DNA from: a virus
IMG/VR virus record: IMGVR_UViG_3300029945_000574
Location: 1 to 20,737 of that record
Direction: 5' to 3' (one strand)
DNA: 20,737 nt
Positions 6,797 through 13,882 of the stretch are shown in pieces. The notes beneath the pieces were generated by a model that saw nothing but the letters and a program-made list of their open reading frames with translations, was not told the DNA's origin and did not search any database. The position numbers and the translations under genes are program-made. Each line of letters opens with the position of its first letter. Position 1 is the stretch's first letter.

Positions 6797-7680
6797 ATCG
6801 CCCTCCCAACCGCCTGCTCGCGAGCCAGCGTCACCAGCCAACCCCACCCGTTGCCAGGTTTGCGTTTGCCGACGTGCTTCAGAAACCCAAACAAGCCGTC
6901 CGGATCGTACCCACAGGCATCCAGCAGCGTGTGACAGAGCCCCGCATCCGGCGCAGGCCAGTGGCACTGATTGACCTCGCGAAACTGGTTAAGCATCCCG
7001 ACCGCGGCGTCGAGTTCGTCGTTCGTGTAGCGCTCGCCGAGTAGGCCCGGAAGATTGCGACCAACCAGCGCGCCCGTCGAGGCGAAACCGTTGCGTGGGA
7101 CAGGGGGTGGGTTCACCGGGGTTCGTTTTTGCGGCGGCGTAACAGCCTTCGGACCCTTTTCGCCGCTTTCGCTTATGGCTTCTGAATTTTGGCCTCTGGC
7201 TTCTGACGGGGAGGTAATAGGGGGGTCTGGGGGGAAAGAGGAGGGGGAAACGGGTAAAACCGTTTCAGAAACGTTTCGTGGGGTGGGGTCTGAAACGTTT
7301 CCTTCCCGTTCCATATTCCGTTTCCTTTCTGCCTTGCGTACCCGAAACTCCCTCACCCGTTCCGTCGAACTATCGCTCTCCATCTGGTGCTCATCCCAGT
7401 CGTGGGGCGCCCAGTCGCCCAGAGCAACGAGTTCGAATAGGCCAGCGTCTTTCAGCCCTCTGAGTGCGTCGGCCACCTTGCGAGCTGGGATCAGGAGCGC
7501 CCTGGCGATCGCGCCCTCATCCGGCATCACCCCCTCGTTCTTGCGATAGAGCGCGAGCAGGAGGTGCCACTGCCGGAACTGCTTATCGGTCAGAGTCCGC
7601 GTCTTGTCGTCCGCGTCGAGAACCGTCACGTACGAACGGAACCACAGGTTTTTCTTGCCTTTGCCCGTCTTCCCGCTCAT
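6793..7680 (-). CDS. Phage replisome organiser / DnaD-like replication protein
   Basis: The protein has 295 residues from ATG 7680, which overlaps the upstream stop (ATGA). The N-terminal part, about residues 10-100 (KNLWFRSYVTVLDADDKTRT, then TDKQFRQWHLLLALYRKNEG, IARALLIPARKVADALRGL), matches the winged-helix N-terminus of phage replisome organisers. A charged, Pro/Ser-rich linker spans about 110-205. The C-terminal part has conserved-looking aromatic and glycine positions (DPDGLFGFLKHVGKRKPGN, then GWLVTLAREQ). Such proteins bind the phage origin and recruit helicase or its loader. No helicase or loader gene is in the window, so the phage probably uses the host's. Confidence 0.7.
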   Translation of the reverse strand: MSGKTGKGKKNLWFRSYVTVLDADDKTRTLTDKQFRQWHLLLALYRKNEGVMPDEGAIARALLIPARKVADALRGLKDAGLFELVALGDWAPHDWDEHQMESDSSTERVREFRVRKAERKRNMEREGNVSDPTPRNVSETVLPVSPSSFPPDPPITSPSEARGQNSEAISESGEKGPKAVTPPQKRTPVNPPPVPRNGFASTGALVGRNLPGLLGERYTNDELDAAVGMLNQFREVNQCHWPAPDAGLCHTLLDACGYDPDGLFGFLKHVGKRKPGNGWGWLVTLAREQAVGRAM

Positions 7681-7913
7681 TGTGCTCCGTGCTCCGCCTC
7701 GGGCATCAGCCAAGCCGGCACAGGCTCAGCAGCGACCGGTGTAGGCAGCTTCCGCGGCTGTTCGCAGTCGCGATGGAAGCATTGGCCATCGTTCATATAC
7801 CATGCGTCGTGGATCAGGATTGGCTTCTTGCAGAAGCCGCAGATGCGCTTGGGCTTCTTTGGCTCGGGCTCGGTCGAGCGGCCACAGGTCGGGCATTTGG
7901 GGTAGATCTTCAC
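7677..7913 (-). CDS. Small LIM/zinc-finger-like protein
   Basis: The protein has 78 residues if translation starts at GTG 7913, which overlaps the preceding stop (GTGA); the ATG at 7943 would overlap that gene by 34 bases and is less likely. Two metal sites are visible: CPTC near residue 7, then CGFC near 25 followed by HDAWYMNDGQCFHRDC, which resembles half of a LIM-type finger. It may be a structural adaptor for protein or nucleic acid. Function unknown. Confidence 0.65.
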   Translation of the reverse strand: MKIYPKCPTCGRSTEPEPKKPKRICGFCKKPILIHDAWYMNDGQCFHRDCEQPRKLPTPVAAEPVPAWLMPEAEHGAQ

Positions 7914-8137
7914 TGCCGTGCCTTCTTTCGTAGACGCTTCCACTCGGCAAGCGCGGCGGGCGCCTCGTCAACCTCGCCGCAGTGGCACCGCATCACCTTG
8001 TACCCGACTTTGGTGGAGACGCTGAGGTTGAGGTATTCCGGGGAGTGGCCCGTCTTTCGGCAGGCCTCCGCGCGTGCCGTGTCGCCGTGGACAAACTCGC
8101 CGTCAATCGGCTTGAGCGGACGCGGGCGCTCAGCCAC
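7910..8137 (-). CDS. Small phage protein with CHC motif, function unknown
   Basis: This 75-residue protein starts at GTG 8137, where a GGAGG ribosome site lies six bases upstream and the start overlaps the DUF5131 stop by 8 bases. Visible pieces are a proline-rich start, EACRKTGHSPEYLNLSVSTK, VMRCHCGEVD and a basic C-terminus (EWKRLRKKARQ). Three cysteines and a histidine could bind one zinc ion. The longer open frame upstream runs inside the DUF5131 gene and is not used. Confidence 0.6.
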   Translation of the reverse strand: MAERPRPLKPIDGEFVHGDTARAEACRKTGHSPEYLNLSVSTKVGYKVMRCHCGEVDEAPAALAEWKRLRKKARQ

Positions 8138-9167
8138 GGGGAACCTCCGGAAGCTCGCGCACGCGCAGGTCTTCGGGCCACTCGGCAGGGTCGCCGCCCT
8201 TGCGGTCGTGAGGTAGGACGTGAACTGGAAATCCCTGCCAGTTGCATACGCCTCGGTAGCGCGTATCCATGGGCCACGATGTCGGTGTGTCGCCTTCGAA
8301 ACCATCATCGTTGCAGCCGTAGACGTTCGCCCCGAACTGCTTCACGAAGCACGCCACATCAGCCGCCTTGCACTGCCGCACGATGGAGCGGATCCAGGCC
8401 ACGTTGCAGGGCCTTGCACCAGGTCCGGACTCGCCGCCGACGATCACCCAATCGAGTCCTCTTGTCTTCCCTTCAGTGCAACCATCATTGAGAGCCCACC
8501 CAGGGATCTCGGAGAGATGCATCGGTCGCGGTAGGAATGGAGCAACGCTGATCGGCCCCAGGAGCGGCTCCGCGCTCACGAACCGCACTGCCGCCGGCGT
8601 CAGGAGTAGCTGCGGGATTCGCGCGTCGGCCGTCGCCTGGTTCTCGACAGAGACGCCGAGCCAGACGTTGGGGAGGGGCCACCGAGCCGGATTGCCGATA
8701 AAGCCTGAGGTCGTGTATTCGCCGCCGTCGCGCGTAACAAAACCCTCGCCGTCGGGTCTGAACCGCTGGAGATACGCGAGCATCCGCTCCGGTCGTTTCG
8801 TGAGCACCTGGAAAGTGTGTTCCCGGGCTCTGGCCATTACGCCGAACACGCGGTCAATCGCTTTCTCCGAAAGCGACTCATGGAAAAGATCGCTCATGCT
8901 ATTAACGAAGATCTTGCGTGGCTTCCTCCAGCGCAGCGGCAGTTCCAGCGCCGACTCGATCAGCTCGACCCTGCCCGTCCAGTGTGCCAGCCCGTCCGCC
9001 ATTACCGCCGCGTATGGCAGCCCGGTAACTGGCGAGCTGAGCCCCGGCAGGTTCCGCGCCGCCAGGCGCTCGGCATAGCAACGGCGGCAGCCCTCACTCA
9101 CGCGCGAGCAACCCCGGACGGGGTTCCAGGTTGCGTCGGTCCAGGAAATCTCCGTCTTCGCTCCCAT
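8130..9167 (-). CDS. DUF5131 (phage Gp37/Gp68) three-cysteine family protein
   Basis: The 345-residue protein starts KTEISWTDATWNPVRGC and carries C20, C27 and C30 (C-x6-C-x2-C, ending CRRCYAE), the three-Cys motif of the Gp37/Gp68 family. Other family marks are KIFVNSMSDLFHE, FQVLTKRPERM, VWLGVSVENQ, RFVSAEPLLGP and WVIVGGESGPGARP. The motif resembles a radical-SAM-type iron-sulphur site, although the family's reaction is unproven; elsewhere it often occurs with the TcmP partner protein, which is absent here. I chose ATG 9167, which overlaps the 30-codon ORF stop as TGATG; a GTG one codon earlier is also possible. Confidence 0.9.
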   Translation of the reverse strand: MGAKTEISWTDATWNPVRGCSRVSEGCRRCYAERLAARNLPGLSSPVTGLPYAAVMADGLAHWTGRVELIESALELPLRWRKPRKIFVNSMSDLFHESLSEKAIDRVFGVMARAREHTFQVLTKRPERMLAYLQRFRPDGEGFVTRDGGEYTTSGFIGNPARWPLPNVWLGVSVENQATADARIPQLLLTPAAVRFVSAEPLLGPISVAPFLPRPMHLSEIPGWALNDGCTEGKTRGLDWVIVGGESGPGARPCNVAWIRSIVRQCKAADVACFVKQFGANVYGCNDDGFEGDTPTSWPMDTRYRGVCNWQGFPVHVLPHDRKGGDPAEWPEDLRVRELPEVPRG

Positions 9168-9259
9168 CACTTTCCCTCCAAGTGGTCAATCCGGCTCAGA
9201 ACCTTGATCGCGTCTGGGCATATCCTGAGGCGACGCGAAGCCGCTTCTGCCACGTGCAT
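9167..9259 (-). CDS. 30-codon micro-ORF between rusA and the DUF5131 gene
   Basis: The ATG at 9259 overlaps the RusA stop as TGATG, and its own TGA overlaps the DUF5131 start as TGATG. It encodes MHVAEAASRRLRICPDAIKV and ten more residues, an amphipathic, basic peptide. It fills exactly the space between the two genes. Its 3' end supplies the GGAGG ribosome site for the next gene, so its translation may serve mainly to couple the flanking genes. No homology recognised. Confidence 0.5.
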   Translation of the reverse strand: MHVAEAASRRLRICPDAIKVLSRIDHLEGK

Positions 9260-9696
9260 CAGATTTCCCCCGGTTGCATTGTGTACGGCTGCACTACAAG
9301 CTCCAGCCGCGGCTCCTGCCGGTCCAGGCCGATCCGCGTCTCATGCCAGTGGATCAGCCGGTCGTTGACCACAAAGTTGTTCGTCTGCAGCCAGTCGCCA
9401 ACGGCCTTCTTGTAGTTGTCTTCGTCGCCCCGCTGCGGGTTCGGCAGGTAGACGGCAATCGAGATTCGAATGGGCGTCGCCGCCGGCAGCGTCACGCCCG
9501 CGTTGCGGAGCCGGGCCCAGAGCGTGACCGCGCTCCAGGCCGTCTCCTTCATCCACCGCATGTAGCCCTTCGAAGGCAGCAGCACGTCCCGGCCGCGCGC
9601 CTTGACGCGGTGATTGCCCTTGGTGGGCGTGCGCCCGGGCAGGACCAGGCGCCAGCCTGGCCCCACGCGAGCCGCTCTGAGTTCGTCGAGGGCCAT
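9259..9696 (-). CDS. rusA: RusA-family Holliday junction resolvase
   Basis: This 145-residue endonuclease would resolve Holliday junctions formed during phage recombination or packaging. Family marks are LVLPGRTPTKGNH (18-29), LPSKGYMRWMKE, YLPNPQRGDEDNYKKAVGDWLQ (83-104) and VVNDRLI (109-115). The acidic residues D91, D93, D101 and D112 match the catalytic aspartates. Length is close to the usual 120-150 residues. I chose ATG 9696, overlapping the upstream stop as TGATG; the open frame extends upstream to 9756 but those codons lie in the previous gene. Confidence 0.9.
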   Translation of the reverse strand: MALDELRAARVGPGWRLVLPGRTPTKGNHRVKARGRDVLLPSKGYMRWMKETAWSAVTLWARLRNAGVTLPAATPIRISIAVYLPNPQRGDEDNYKKAVGDWLQTNNFVVNDRLIHWHETRIGLDRQEPRLELVVQPYTMQPGEI

Positions 9697-10148
9697 CAGC
9701 CTTTGCCCTCGCACATTTCGAGGAGCCCCAGGAGCTCCTCGATCGAGCACACGCAATCGGTCCCCAGCAGGTACATCAGCTCAGGCTCAAAGCCCTCCGG
9801 CTGTAAGAGGAATATGACAAGTTTGCCCTTGCCGATCGCGTATCCAGCCTCCAGGTGGGCACTCCGACCGCAGGGAAGAACGCAGACGCACGTGTCGCAC
9901 TTTTCGAGAGCGGCTTTGTCGAAGCCGTAGCCACGCACAACGGCAGGATGCCCCCGGTAGAGGTTCACGGTGAACTTCGGCGGAGTCCACTTGCGCCAGT
10001 CGGGATCAACCTCCGACCAGGCAAAGCCGTGTTCCCCTGGGGCGGGATTGCGGAAGTCATAAACCTCGTGACTCGCCTCGCGCAGGGCAGCGACAACCTG
10101 CGCCTGGAGCGAATTGCGCCACGACGATGCGACGTAGATCCGCTTCAC
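9696..10148 (-). CDS. Nucleoside 2-deoxyribosyltransferase-like protein
   Basis: This 150-residue protein starts at GTG 10148, overlapping the previous stop as GTGA. The sequence VKRIYVASSWRNSLQAQVV, VYDFRNP, GFAWSEVDPDWRKWTP and, near the C-terminus, CVLPCGRSAHLEAGYAIG with EPELMYLLG fits the nucleoside 2-deoxyribosyltransferase-like fold, in which a glutamate (E100 here) acts as nucleophile. Enzymes of this fold exchange or hydrolyse bases on deoxynucleosides or deoxynucleotides. In a phage the likely roles are nucleotide salvage, making a modified base precursor, or cleaving a nucleotide signal. Which applies cannot be told from sequence. Confidence 0.8.
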   Translation of the reverse strand: MKRIYVASSWRNSLQAQVVAALREASHEVYDFRNPAPGEHGFAWSEVDPDWRKWTPPKFTVNLYRGHPAVVRGYGFDKAALEKCDTCVCVLPCGRSAHLEAGYAIGKGKLVIFLLQPEGFEPELMYLLGTDCVCSIEELLGLLEMCEGKG

Positions 10149-11662
10149 TGCGCTGTCTCCTGCGGTTGCTCGGAGTGCCGTTCGTGCGCCCAGGCCACCA
10201 CGCGCGCGCCCGGCGTCTTGAGCTTCTGAACCTGGTCGTCGGGAGCCGTCCTGAGTTGCAGACGGACGCTCTTCATCACCGCGTCCAGCCCCAGGCGAAT
10301 CGCTTCTTCGGATGGAACGTCGACGAAGTCCTCGCCCTGGTCGCTGAACAGCGGCGTCTTCGCTTTGCCCAGCCGCACCCACCAGGCGTAGTTGTAGCCG
10401 TCTTCCATGGCCACGACGCGCACCCGGGTGTACCAGTCGGACTTGGCCTTGATCTCCTCGTCGTACACCACGCGGATCGGCTCCAGGGCCTCGGTGGGCT
10501 CTTCCTCGAACTCCGGGTCCGCGGGGAGCTGGTCGGCTGGCGCGGCGTGATCGCCGATCCAAAGCTCACCCTCGACGAGCAGGGTATTCAGCCAGTCGAG
10601 TATGCGGTTCCACTTCTTCGCATCCCTGTTCGATGCGCGCTGGGCATGATCCCGCGCGAAGTCGTCCATCCGGTTGTATGCCGCAACCGCCGCCTCAACC
10701 TGGTTGGGATAGCAGCCGTGGTTCTCTACGTCCTCGCATAACAGCGGCACTTCGAGCACGGCGCCGCAGCACACCAGTGTCAGGCCGTTGATCCACTCGT
10801 CCAGCCCGATCTGGAGCACGCGCACCTCGGCGTCGGTCCCCTCGGTCATGAAGATGGCCTTGCGGGAGCCGTCCTTGGCCATCGGGAAGATCCGGATCAC
10901 GCGCGGGTCGCGCCGGTCGTAAACGCCGTTCTTGTTCGGTTGTGGCCAGTCAGTGGCCGGAGTCTTCACCGAAACGACCCCACTAGCGGGTAGGGGCGAA
11001 TCATCACCACGCCCAAGGGCCTCAACGGCTTCGTGAAACTCGGTCGCTGTGCCATCGAAGGCCACCTCGCCGTTAGGCCCGGTCACCTTTACCGCGAGCC
11101 CTTCCTTCGCCGGCGCCATCTCCGGCACGATCTGCGGCCGGGGCTGCCCGAACAGCTCCGAGTTACTCTTCGCTGGCCCCTCGGCCTTGGCCTGGTCCTG
11201 TAGCGCGAGCTGCTCCTCGCGGGAGGCAAGCACCAACTTGCCCTCGCCGCCGCCGACCTTCTTCAGGAACTCGAGCAGCTCCTGCTCGCGGCCGTCGACC
11301 AGCATCCGGAACTTCGCCGCCAGATAGGTGCTCTTCGCTTTTCGCTTGCCCTCGCCGATCTTGACGATGATGAAGCGGTCGATCAGCGGGCAGCGCAGCG
11401 CCAGGTGGAAGGGACTCTTGCCGACCGTCGTCAGGTCGAAGGCGGAGTCCGCGTTCCTGATTTCGTAGTCAAGCTCCCACTTCTTGCAGCCCGCCTTGGG
11501 CGTGCTGTCCTGGTCGTAGATGGTCCACTCTGCGCCCATGGCGCGCGCTGCCAGGCGGCTGAGGCGCGCGATTGCGTGCATGTAGGTGGCAACGCCGCCG
11601 CGCGCGATCTTGAACTCGGCGCTCACGAAGTGCGCCTTTTCGAATGTGATTGCCTTGTCCAT
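10145..11662 (-). CDS. Large phage protein of unknown function in the recombination module
   Basis: The protein has 505 residues from ATG 11662, with an AGGAGAT ribosome site upstream; the preceding stop is two bases away. I do not recognise it. There seem to be three parts. The N-terminal domain (1-150) starts MDKAITFEKAHFVSAEF and includes WELDYEIRNADSAFDL. A flexible middle (150-290) contains KSNSELFGQPRPQIVPEM. The C-terminal part holds KAIFMTEGTDAEVRVLQIGLD, an acidic stretch (ADPEFEEEPTEALEP) and WYTRVRVVAMEDGYNYAWWV. Its position between a DEDDh exonuclease and a resolvase points to DNA metabolism, but no catalytic motif is evident. Confidence 0.75.
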   Translation of the reverse strand: MDKAITFEKAHFVSAEFKIARGGVATYMHAIARLSRLAARAMGAEWTIYDQDSTPKAGCKKWELDYEIRNADSAFDLTTVGKSPFHLALRCPLIDRFIIVKIGEGKRKAKSTYLAAKFRMLVDGREQELLEFLKKVGGGEGKLVLASREEQLALQDQAKAEGPAKSNSELFGQPRPQIVPEMAPAKEGLAVKVTGPNGEVAFDGTATEFHEAVEALGRGDDSPLPASGVVSVKTPATDWPQPNKNGVYDRRDPRVIRIFPMAKDGSRKAIFMTEGTDAEVRVLQIGLDEWINGLTLVCCGAVLEVPLLCEDVENHGCYPNQVEAAVAAYNRMDDFARDHAQRASNRDAKKWNRILDWLNTLLVEGELWIGDHAAPADQLPADPEFEEEPTEALEPIRVVYDEEIKAKSDWYTRVRVVAMEDGYNYAWWVRLGKAKTPLFSDQGEDFVDVPSEEAIRLGLDAVMKSVRLQLRTAPDDQVQKLKTPGARVVAWAHERHSEQPQETAQ

Positions 11663-11664
11663 TG

Positions 11665-12294
11665 CTACAGATCTCCTTTTTCCGGCTCCCAGCCGGCAGA
11701 CGCTTCTTCCGGCACGGGGTTGGTAAGTGCGGCCGCGAGCGCCGCGGTTGCCCGCACGTCGGCGAGCGCGTCGTGGGCGCCCTCGAGCGCGACGCCGCAA
11801 AACTTGCAGACGTCGGCGAGCTTGAACGACTCCGGCCGCTTCTTGTAGCCCTGGAAGTGCCACAGCGCGAGCTGCATGACATCGAGCGGCGACGGATGCG
11901 CCGGCAGGAAGATGCCCGCTGCCTTGCAGGCGTGCATCAGGATCGGCATGTCGAACGCCGCTGCGTTATAGCCCGCCAGCCGCGCAACCTGGTAGGCGCG
12001 CCCCGTCCGCTTCGAAACCATCTCGACGCACTTCCACTGGCTGATCCAGTTGGCGAAAGCAGACAGCCCCTCGATCACCGGTACCTGCTGTTTCTGCCAG
12101 ACCTCCGGGTCGTAATGGTTCATTGCGAGCGCTTCTGGATCCGCTGCCGCGCGGTCGAAGTCGAGCTTGGCTTCGAAGTCGACGGATCCGCAGCCGTTGG
12201 GCCTCACCGCGGTGGCGGCAATCTGGATGATGGGGGATGTGACCTCGAGACCCCCAGTCTCCAGGTCGAAATAGATAATCGGATCGAGGATCAT
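11665..12294 (-). CDS. DEDDh 3'-5' exonuclease (DnaQ/RNase T-like)
   Basis: The protein has 209 residues from ATG 12294, with GGAGG eight bases upstream. Exo I is IIYFDLETGGLE (D10, E12), Exo II is LAGYNAAAFDMPIL (N110, D115) and Exo III is GAHDALADVRATAAL (H174, D179), all the metal- and water-binding residues of the DEDDh class. It would remove nucleotides 3'-5', most likely trimming ends for the neighbouring ERF annealing protein or repairing replication ends. The same frame is open to a GTG at 12558, so an 88-residue N-terminal extension is formally possible. I prefer the shorter form because the upstream part looks like a separate gene with a frameshift. Confidence 0.87.
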   Translation of the reverse strand: MILDPIIYFDLETGGLEVTSPIIQIAATAVRPNGCGSVDFEAKLDFDRAAADPEALAMNHYDPEVWQKQQVPVIEGLSAFANWISQWKCVEMVSKRTGRAYQVARLAGYNAAAFDMPILMHACKAAGIFLPAHPSPLDVMQLALWHFQGYKKRPESFKLADVCKFCGVALEGAHDALADVRATAALAAALTNPVPEEASAGWEPEKGDL

Positions 12295-12558
12295 CCCTGG
12301 TCCTCCGCCGGCGACTCGCTCGGCTTGCTGAAAAACCTCATTGCAACCTCTTGTTTCAGTGCCCTGTTTCCCAGGGCTGGTTTTCCCTTGGCCACGGCGC
12401 TTGCACGCGGCCTGGTCCGGGATCTCCGGATAGTCGATGTCAAGGTCCATCCCGACCGGGCAGGCGAGCACCGCGATCGGCTGGGCGTCCGCGCGCTGTT
12501 CGTCGCCGCGGTCGACGCTGGACTCGCCATAGAAGTCGTCGCCGGGAAAGCCGCTCAC
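12291..12558 (-). pseudogene. Small phage gene, apparently frameshifted
   Basis: GTG 12558 overlaps the ERF-protein stop (GTGA) and starts MSGFPGDDFYGESSVDRGDE, then IAVLACPVGMDLDIDYPEIPDQ. Codon third positions stay G/C-rich to about 12400, then this frame loses that signal. The next frame gains it: AVAKGKPALGNRALKQEVAM, then RFFSKPSESPAEDQG, with a stop that overlaps the exonuclease ATG as ATGA. A skip of one base at about 12381-12405 would join both halves into an 88-residue protein with normal coupling on both sides. Explanations are a mutation or assembly indel, programmed +1 frameshifting, or an N-terminal extension of the exonuclease. Function unknown. Confidence 0.45.
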
Positions 12559-13442
12559 TGGGCGTTCCCCTGCAGTTCCGGCGGCAGATCGTTGTCGTCG
12601 ACGGCGACGCCGTGCCCGTTCTTGATGGCGCCCGGGGCTGGTGGTGCGGGTGCTGGAGGCCGGGCGGGCTCCGGGGTGGCGCGCTCGAAGAGGTCCTTAT
12701 GGATCGCGCGCGCTATCGTCGCGTCTGGAACATCCTTCAGCCGCTCGAAGCCGTGCTGGCCGACGACCCCGTAGAACGTAGTGCTCCCCAGCCGCTTCAG
12801 TTCCTCGCGGCACTGTGCCAGAAACGAATGCTGCCCTGGCCACGCCTCGGGCTCGGGCTTCGGCGCCGCGACTGGAGGCGCGGTCGACGGGCGCGTGGTG
12901 GCCTGCTGCTTGGGAGCCGCGGTCCGTTGCTGGGGTGGCGCGCCGGTCGCCTTGCCGTTGATGTTGGTCACGTCGGTGTCTTCATCTGAGGCAATCGGGA
13001 AAGCCGATGTGACCGCGTACCTGCGCAGGTAGGTGATTGCCGTGCCTAGATCTTTCGCCGCGTCCTGGCCCATTCCGACGAATGAAATCGGCATGTCGAG
13101 TCGCGTCATGAGCCGCTGTCCGCTCTTGTGCGCGATGGTCGTCAAAACGCAGGGGCCGTCGCTACGCACGAACGGCGACTGGATTAGCGCGAGCCCGTGC
13201 TTCGCCAGCACCGGACGCAACCCGGCAAGTGTAGTGGCGAGATCTGCATACTTGTACGTATACTCGCTACCCGCCTTCGTTTTGATCTTGGCAGTGCTGT
13301 CCTTGAGTGGGTTGCTCAGCTCCCCGCCGGCGTTGGCGAGCGCGGTCATGAGCAGGTCGCACGGATTCGAGAGATAGAAGAGTGGCGGGGCGTCAAGCGA
13401 CAGCTCTCCGGTCGTCGGGTCTACTTCGTTTTCAGGTGTCAT
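12555..13442 (-). CDS. erf: ERF-family single-strand annealing protein
   Basis: This 295-residue protein of the ERF superfamily anneals complementary single strands during phage recombination. The family core lies at about residues 62-156: YKYADLATTLAGLRPVLAKH, LALIQSP, LTTIAHKSGQ, QDAAKDLGTAITYLRRYAV and FPIASDEDTD. The region after it is Pro/Ala/Gln-rich (165-215) with a helical segment (SFLAQCREELKRLG) and an acidic tip (VDDNDLPPEL), as usual for annealing proteins with a variable tail. ATG 13442 has a GGAGG site eight bases upstream and follows the previous stop by one base. The adjacent DEDDh exonuclease is a plausible partner. Confidence 0.92.
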   Translation of the reverse strand: MTPENEVDPTTGELSLDAPPLFYLSNPCDLLMTALANAGGELSNPLKDSTAKIKTKAGSEYTYKYADLATTLAGLRPVLAKHGLALIQSPFVRSDGPCVLTTIAHKSGQRLMTRLDMPISFVGMGQDAAKDLGTAITYLRRYAVTSAFPIASDEDTDVTNINGKATGAPPQQRTAAPKQQATTRPSTAPPVAAPKPEPEAWPGQHSFLAQCREELKRLGSTTFYGVVGQHGFERLKDVPDATIARAIHKDLFERATPEPARPPAPAPPAPGAIKNGHGVAVDDNDLPPELQGNAQ

Positions 13443-13443
13443 T

Positions 13444-13626
13444 TCAGTTGCCTCCACGTCCCGCCAGAAAGATTCCCGCAAGGATCACGAGCACGATCAC
13501 CGCGCAGAGAGCCTGTGCTTTCAGCTCCTCGATGTAGGGATTGCGCGCCTTTGGCTGCGCTTTCGGCATCCCGATGGAGGCCCGGCCCCGGTCGTAGCCA
13601 CAGGGGTAAAGGGCGTCTCTACGCAT
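13444..13626 (-). CDS. Small single-pass membrane protein
   Basis: The 60-residue protein has a basic N-terminal half and a clear membrane helix near the C-terminus (ALCAVIVLVILAGIFLAG). The positive N-terminal half predicts that the N-terminus stays in the cytoplasm. The start overlaps the upstream gene by 8 bases, and the GGAGG for the ERF gene lies in its last codons. A superinfection or membrane-disturbing role is possible, but nothing in the sequence shows one. Confidence 0.55.
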   Translation of the reverse strand: MRRDALYPCGYDRGRASIGMPKAQPKARNPYIEELKAQALCAVIVLVILAGIFLAGRGGN

Positions 13627-13882
13627 GGGGAGCCCCTACTGGCAGCGCCATCGCATTGCGAACCATCTCCAGCGCTGCCGTCGCTTCCGCGATGTACTCG
13701 CTCCCTTCAGGCAGGAACGAATTGCGCCGGACCTCAAGCTCTTCCGCGATGAAGGATTCGGCGACCTTGAGCGCGGCGCGCATGGTCTCCCGCTCCTCGC
13801 GAGCACCGCAAAGGCACGAGCCCAACCGGCTTGAGTTTTCGGTGAGAGCCGCTACATCGAGCGGAGAAAGCGTGGTGCTCAC
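13619..13882 (-). CDS. Small helical phage protein, function unknown
   Basis: This 87-residue protein starts at GTG 13882, overlapping the preceding stop (GTGA). Visible features are LTENSSRLGSCLCGAREERETMRAALKVAESFIAEEL, written here in pieces (LTENSSRLGSC and MRAALKVAESFIAEELEV), then EGSEYIAEATAALEMVRNAM. It is helical, with a CxC pair. The longer open frame upstream to 13915 lies in the previous gene. No family recognised. Confidence 0.6.
   Translation of the reverse strand: MSTTLSPLDVAALTENSSRLGSCLCGAREERETMRAALKVAESFIAEELEVRRNSFLPEGSEYIAEATAALEMVRNAMALPVGAPHA

Noticed and set aside
6793-7713. Start of the replisome organiser at 7713
   Set aside because: The extra 11 codons overlap the upstream gene; ATG 7680 gives the ATGA overlap seen at most other junctions.
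11650-12774. A 374-codon plus-strand frame
   Set aside because: It is opposite the exonuclease and ERF genes and shows no domain; composition is shadow-like.
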